Positions 60,951 to 64,000 of a DNA stretch of 64,000 bases are shown here, piece by piece; position 1 is the stretch's first letter; each line of letters opens with the position of its first letter. The notes beneath the pieces are model-generated. The model worked only from the letters and a program-made list of their open reading frames with translations. It was not told the origin of the DNA and made no database searches. Origin of the DNA: CAYUPI01 sp964446585 (GTDB lineage Bacteria; Verrucomicrobiota; Verrucomicrobiia; Limisphaerales; UBA8199). A program made the position numbers and the translations under genes. Location: NCBI GenBank assembly GCA_964446585.1, contig CAYUPI010000010.1, positions 62,001-126,000 on the forward strand. Reading direction: 5' to 3'.

Positions 60951-61400
60951 ATGGCCGCTGAACCCCAAGCCACCTTGGAAAAGATCCTTAGCCTCCTCGG
61001 CTTCCCTGCCACGGTGGAAAAGCACGCGATGGAGGACGGGCTGCTGCTGGACGTAAAGACGGACGACTCAGGCCGACTAATCGGTCGCCAGGGCCAAACT
61101 CTGTCGGACTTGCAGTACATCACCAATCGCTTGCTCTTTCAGCAGGATCCGTCCACGCCCAAAGTAATGGTCGATGTCAGCGGTTATCGGGCCCAGGCCC
61201 GCGAAGCATTGGTCAAGAAAGCCAAAGAAGCCGCCGAAAAGGTGCGGCGCTGGGGCGATGTGGTGGAGCTGGAGCCGTTGAACGCGTTTGACCGCCGCAT
61301 CATTCATCAGGCGCTCAGGGACGATCCAAGCATCGAGACGCATAGCGTCGAGGTCGAAGGCACTGACAAGAAAGCGATCCTCCTAAGGCCAAAGCATTGA
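60951..61400 (+). CDS. Jag/KhpB-like single-stranded nucleic acid-binding protein
   Basis: 149 residues. A KH domain (GRLIGRQGQTLSDLQYITNR, near residue 42) is followed by an R3H domain (NAFDRRIIHQALRDDPSIET, near 110-130). The Jag N-terminal domain of Gram-positive homologues is missing, giving the short form. It binds RNA and lies after yidC, its usual neighbour. mnmE and rsmG, often next, are not in this window. Confidence 0.92.
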   Translation: MAAEPQATLEKILSLLGFPATVEKHAMEDGLLLDVKTDDSGRLIGRQGQTLSDLQYITNRLLFQQDPSTPKVMVDVSGYRAQAREALVKKAKEAAEKVRRWGDVVELEPLNAFDRRIIHQALRDDPSIETHSVEVEGTDKKAILLRPKH

Positions 61401-61431
61401 CCGAGGCGCAAACCCGGCGGCCGACATTGGC

Positions 61432-62403
61432 TCAACTGTAAACGTTGTTCGGGTGGCGCCGGCGGCGCATAAGGCCATACACGACCAGATCGCGCGCTTC
61501 CACCACCACCTGGCCCATGTGCCATGCCAGGGGACCGGTGATACTCCTGCCTTCCCGGATGATCTCACGCGAGTAAACGAGATTGTTCTGTTGCCGAATT
61601 CGTTTGGCCTTGATTCCCGTGCGAACTGCAAAAAGGCCCTTCAATTTGAATTTCCGGATGGGACTGGAGCTGCCATTTCGGAGCTGCTCGTTGAGTTGCA
61701 TGACCCGCCACTCGTCCAGGATGAGTGCGTCGATTCCGGGCATCACCACGTTCGTGGTGTTGTCACCATGCCAGCGGTATTGGCAAAGGGGTTGATTGAT
61801 TTGGACGATTTTTTTGCAATGCTTTCCCCATGCGGCCCAGAAGGCCACGTCCGCCAGAATGGGCATGTCGAGCCGGAACTGGCAGGGGGACTTCTCGAAA
61901 TTCGTCTTCATCAGGCTCCCGCTGAACGCCTGGTTCGCAATTTCCGCTTTTCGACTAAGAAACGTGTCCACCGGAATTTCCTTGGCGTTGCCCGTCGCCT
62001 TGCCCGAGACGCTCAGGCGCTGATCGTTTTCATCGATGCGCTCATCCAGGCAATACGCCAGGCCCAGGCCATAGCAATTTGCAAGTTCACGGCCCAGCGT
62101 CTCGTAGAATGTTGGCGCCACCAAATCATCGGCGCAGAGCAAGTGAAGGTATTTGGTTTGGGGGGCGAATTCGAGGGCACGATTGCAGTTGCCGAACAGT
62201 CCCAGGTTTCGCGGATTGCGAATCCACTCGCATTTGATTGCCGCGAAACCGGCGACGATTTGCTCGGTGTGGTCCGTCGAGCAATTGTCCAGCACGATCA
62301 GTCGATTGGGCCGCAGTGTTTGCCGGGCCACCGATTCGAGCGTTTGCCGGATGAATTTCTCGCCATTATAGACGGGGATGACTGTGAGGATCTCGGCCTG
62401 CAT
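61432..62403 (-). CDS. Family 2 glycosyltransferase
   Basis: 323 residues. It is a GT-A fold enzyme with LTVIPVYNGEKFIRQTLESV, the DNCSTDHTEQIV loop and the metal-binding ADD motif (LLCADDLVAP, near residue 92). The C-terminal part is basic (RRRRHPNN). It transfers a sugar from a nucleotide donor to an unknown acceptor, perhaps for surface glycan. It is a single gene, convergent with jag. Confidence 0.9.
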   Translation of the reverse strand: MQAEILTVIPVYNGEKFIRQTLESVARQTLRPNRLIVLDNCSTDHTEQIVAGFAAIKCEWIRNPRNLGLFGNCNRALEFAPQTKYLHLLCADDLVAPTFYETLGRELANCYGLGLAYCLDERIDENDQRLSVSGKATGNAKEIPVDTFLSRKAEIANQAFSGSLMKTNFEKSPCQFRLDMPILADVAFWAAWGKHCKKIVQINQPLCQYRWHGDNTTNVVMPGIDALILDEWRVMQLNEQLRNGSSSPIRKFKLKGLFAVRTGIKAKRIRQQNNLVYSREIIREGRSITGPLAWHMGQVVVEARDLVVYGLMRRRRHPNNVYS

Positions 62404-62489
62404 CTAGCTGAATTCTAATCCTGCAGGGAGATCCGAACAAGCCGGATGTGACCGAAGGCGCGTGAACTGATCAGTGATCGCACCTCAAG

Positions 62490-63251
62490 TCACAGTCCTG
62501 TCGGGTGGTCCAGAAAAACCCAAGGAAGTCTAAATTGGCGGGACAAGTGCGTCGCCAGGGCCTTTACCCCGAAAGTCTCCGTCGCATAGTGCCCGCCGTA
62601 AATGACATTGAGTCCCAGTTCCTCAGCCTGGGCAAAAGTCCAATGGGGGCCTTCGCCGGTGATGAAAGTGTCCACACCTTCGGCCCCAGCCTTACTCAAC
62701 TCGCTGCCCGCGCCACCGGTGACCACGCCAATGCGGCGGCAAATTTCCGGCCCGCCTGGAATCAATCGAGGTTTGGTTCCAGTGGACTCGCACAGAAGCT
62801 CGACGAGGTCGGCGCGCGAGATTTTTTTCGCGGCCTTGAAGCCAATGGACTGACCGTGATCGAAGAAGAATGGGCGCAAGTTCTTCAACTGGAGTGCAGC
62901 GCACAATCTGGCGTTGTTGCCAAATTGTGGGTGGACATCCAGAGGCAAATGTGAGCTATACACCGCCACGTCGTTGTCGAGCAGTTCACGCAATAGCTCG
63001 TACTTCTTCCCGGTCCAGGGATGTGCCGCTTTCCAAAAGAGGCCGTGGTGCACCAGCAGCAAGTCGGCTCGAGCGGCAATCGCCAGTCTCACAGTCGCGA
63101 GGCTGGCATCGACCGCCGCGGCAATGCGCGTCACCTTGCCGCGATTCTCAACCTGCAAACCATTGACCGCGCCGTCGTAATCCCGAACATCCGAGGTGCG
63201 CAGGATCCGATCACAAAAATTCACGATGGCTGACAGTGACACCTTTGGCAT
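62490..63251 (-). CDS. Nif3-like dinuclear metal centre hexameric protein
   Basis: 253 residues from the ATG at 63251. Metal-ligand motifs of the Nif3/YbgI family are present: LLLVHHGLFW (two His), SSHLPLDVHPQFGNN and, at the end, GEGPHW...VIYGGHYATET. The family forms toroidal hexamers. Members have been proposed to act as GTP cyclohydrolase-like or metal-dependent hydrolases, but function remains unsettled. The upstream longer frame lacks conserved residues and is rejected. Confidence 0.93.
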   Translation of the reverse strand: MPKVSLSAIVNFCDRILRTSDVRDYDGAVNGLQVENRGKVTRIAAAVDASLATVRLAIAARADLLLVHHGLFWKAAHPWTGKKYELLRELLDNDVAVYSSHLPLDVHPQFGNNARLCAALQLKNLRPFFFDHGQSIGFKAAKKISRADLVELLCESTGTKPRLIPGGPEICRRIGVVTGGAGSELSKAGAEGVDTFITGEGPHWTFAQAEELGLNVIYGGHYATETFGVKALATHLSRQFRLPWVFLDHPTGL

Positions 63252-63305
63252 GCGGCCATAAGAGCAAAGGGCTGGACGTGTGGAAAGGCGGATCTGTGCT
63301 TGAAG

Positions 63306-63408
63306 CGCGAAACGTAAAACGTGAGTCTTGAGGTGCAATTTGTGGCAGACTGCCGGTCATCTTCACGGCTTACGTTTCACGCATCACATTTCACGCGTCA
63401 CGAATTTT
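63306..63408. repeat. Word-type inverted repeat ('ACGTTTCACG' family)
   Basis: Left words CGCGAAACGTAAAACGTGAG (63306-63325) and right words ACGTTTCACGCATCACATTTC (63372 onward) are imperfectly complementary reiterations of GTGAAACGT. It lies between the Nif3-like and speA genes, which are divergent, so it sits in the promoter region of speA. Confidence 0.6.
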
Positions 63409-63473
63409 TCGCATTGCCCTATTGAAATCCTCGCGCAGAGTTCTATAGTGCGCTTCCAGCTGAACGAACCGAA

Positions 63474-64000
63474 ATGAACAACTCGAGTGACGCCGACGGG
63501 CCTTGGGACATCCAGCGCGCGCGCCACGTGTACAATATTCACGGTTGGGGAGCGAAGTACTTCGATATCAACGAAGCCGGGCACGTCGTGGCCAAACCAC
63601 TGCAAGACGCCGGCTCGGCGGTGGACATTACCGACGTGATCGAAGAAGCGAAAGCGCGTGGGTTAAAATTTCCCGTGCTGATTCGATTTCAGGACATTCT
63701 CCGGCATCGTGTCGAGGCCATTAACATGGCGTTTAGAAACTCGATCACCGAGTTCAACTACCAGGGCAGGTACCGAGGCGTGTTTCCGATCAAGGTGAAT
63801 CAGTTGCGCGAGGTGGTCGAAGAGATCCTCGACGCCGGCAGACCGTACGATTTCGGCCTGGAGGTCGGCAGCAAGCCGGAATTATTTGCCGGGCTGGCGC
63901 TCCAGAGCCAGCTCGGCAGCCTGATTGTTTGCAACGGCTACAAGGACGCGAACTTTGTCCGCATGGCCCTGCTCGGCGTCAAGCTGGGCAAACGAGTAAT
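63474..64000 (+). CDS. speA: Biosynthetic arginine decarboxylase (partial)
   Basis: The gene is cut by the right edge; 175 codons are visible, from the ATG at 63474. The start matches SpeA: WDIQRARHVYNIHGWGAKYF, then PVLIRFQDILRHRVEAIN and the PLP-lysine strand GVFPIKVNQLREVVEEIL. The enzyme decarboxylates arginine to agmatine with pyridoxal phosphate, a step of polyamine synthesis. The fold-type III barrel is recognisable as far as the edge. Confidence 0.94.
   Translation, partial: MNNSSDADGPWDIQRARHVYNIHGWGAKYFDINEAGHVVAKPLQDAGSAVDITDVIEEAKARGLKFPVLIRFQDILRHRVEAINMAFRNSITEFNYQGRYRGVFPIKVNQLREVVEEILDAGRPYDFGLEVGSKPELFAGLALQSQLGSLIVCNGYKDANFVRMALLGVKLGKRV

Overview
The window reads as bacterial chromosome from a Verrucomicrobiota member, most likely a free-living aerobic soil or freshwater lineage near Pedosphaera/Limisphaerales. 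That placement is inference from gene content: an alternative complex III respiratory operon, tandem bactofilins, a DUF1080 protein, a secreted PQQ-type propeller, DUF1844 and DUF971 proteins, giant NHL/cohesin-like exoproteins with Asp-rich calcium-loop tails, and an rpmH-rnpA-yidD-yidC-jag cluster. No rRNA, tRNA or CRISPR array was seen.

Region by region. 1-9055 (minus strand): the operon actA-actB-actC-actD-actE-actF for the quinol:electron-acceptor oxidoreductase (alternative complex III), then a small anchored protein and the start of a cbb3-type oxidase subunit I homologue that lacks the metal-ligand histidines expected in its visible half. 9496-15827: serA, a parvulin-type chaperone, DUF1844 and LON-domain proteins, a membrane-anchored coiled-coil protein and a solitary moaA. 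16096-18470: a block of five small plus-strand genes (three VOC/glyoxalase-fold) separated by attC-like sites; two cassettes have matching 5' and 3' core sites, so this looks like an integron cassette array without an integrase. 18569-22247: an anchored protein, then SDR dehydrogenase, acyl-CoA dehydrogenase and APH-fold kinase, a set suited to hydroxy-acid catabolism. 22451-33175: MFS transporter, PQQ propeller, conserved unknowns, two bactofilins separated only by an in-frame TAG, DUF1080, a nucleosidase, an exonuclease and a B12-binding radical SAM protein. 33176-46021: LysR regulator, then pilM-pilN-pilO-pilP-like-secretin followed by two giant paralogous exoproteins. 46091-57384: DUF971, Mn/Fe transporter, universal stress protein, M32 carboxypeptidase, SDR, a possible nucleotidyltransferase pair, DsbA-family protein, YebC, and an AMP-ligase overlapping a patatin phospholipase. 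58247-61400: rpmH-rnpA-yidD-yidC-jag. 61432-64000: GT2 glycosyltransferase, Nif3-like protein and the start of speA.

A striking background feature is that many intergenic gaps carry long imperfect inverted repeats built from short reiterated words. At least a dozen loci in several families are visible; two share the same inner 18-base palindrome, and one runs into the 3' end of a gene. These may act as bidirectional terminators or be non-autonomous mobile repeats.

Starts were moved from the longest reading frame to internal ATG/GTG/TTG codons where homology, overlap with a neighbour or a signal peptide supported it; each such case is stated.
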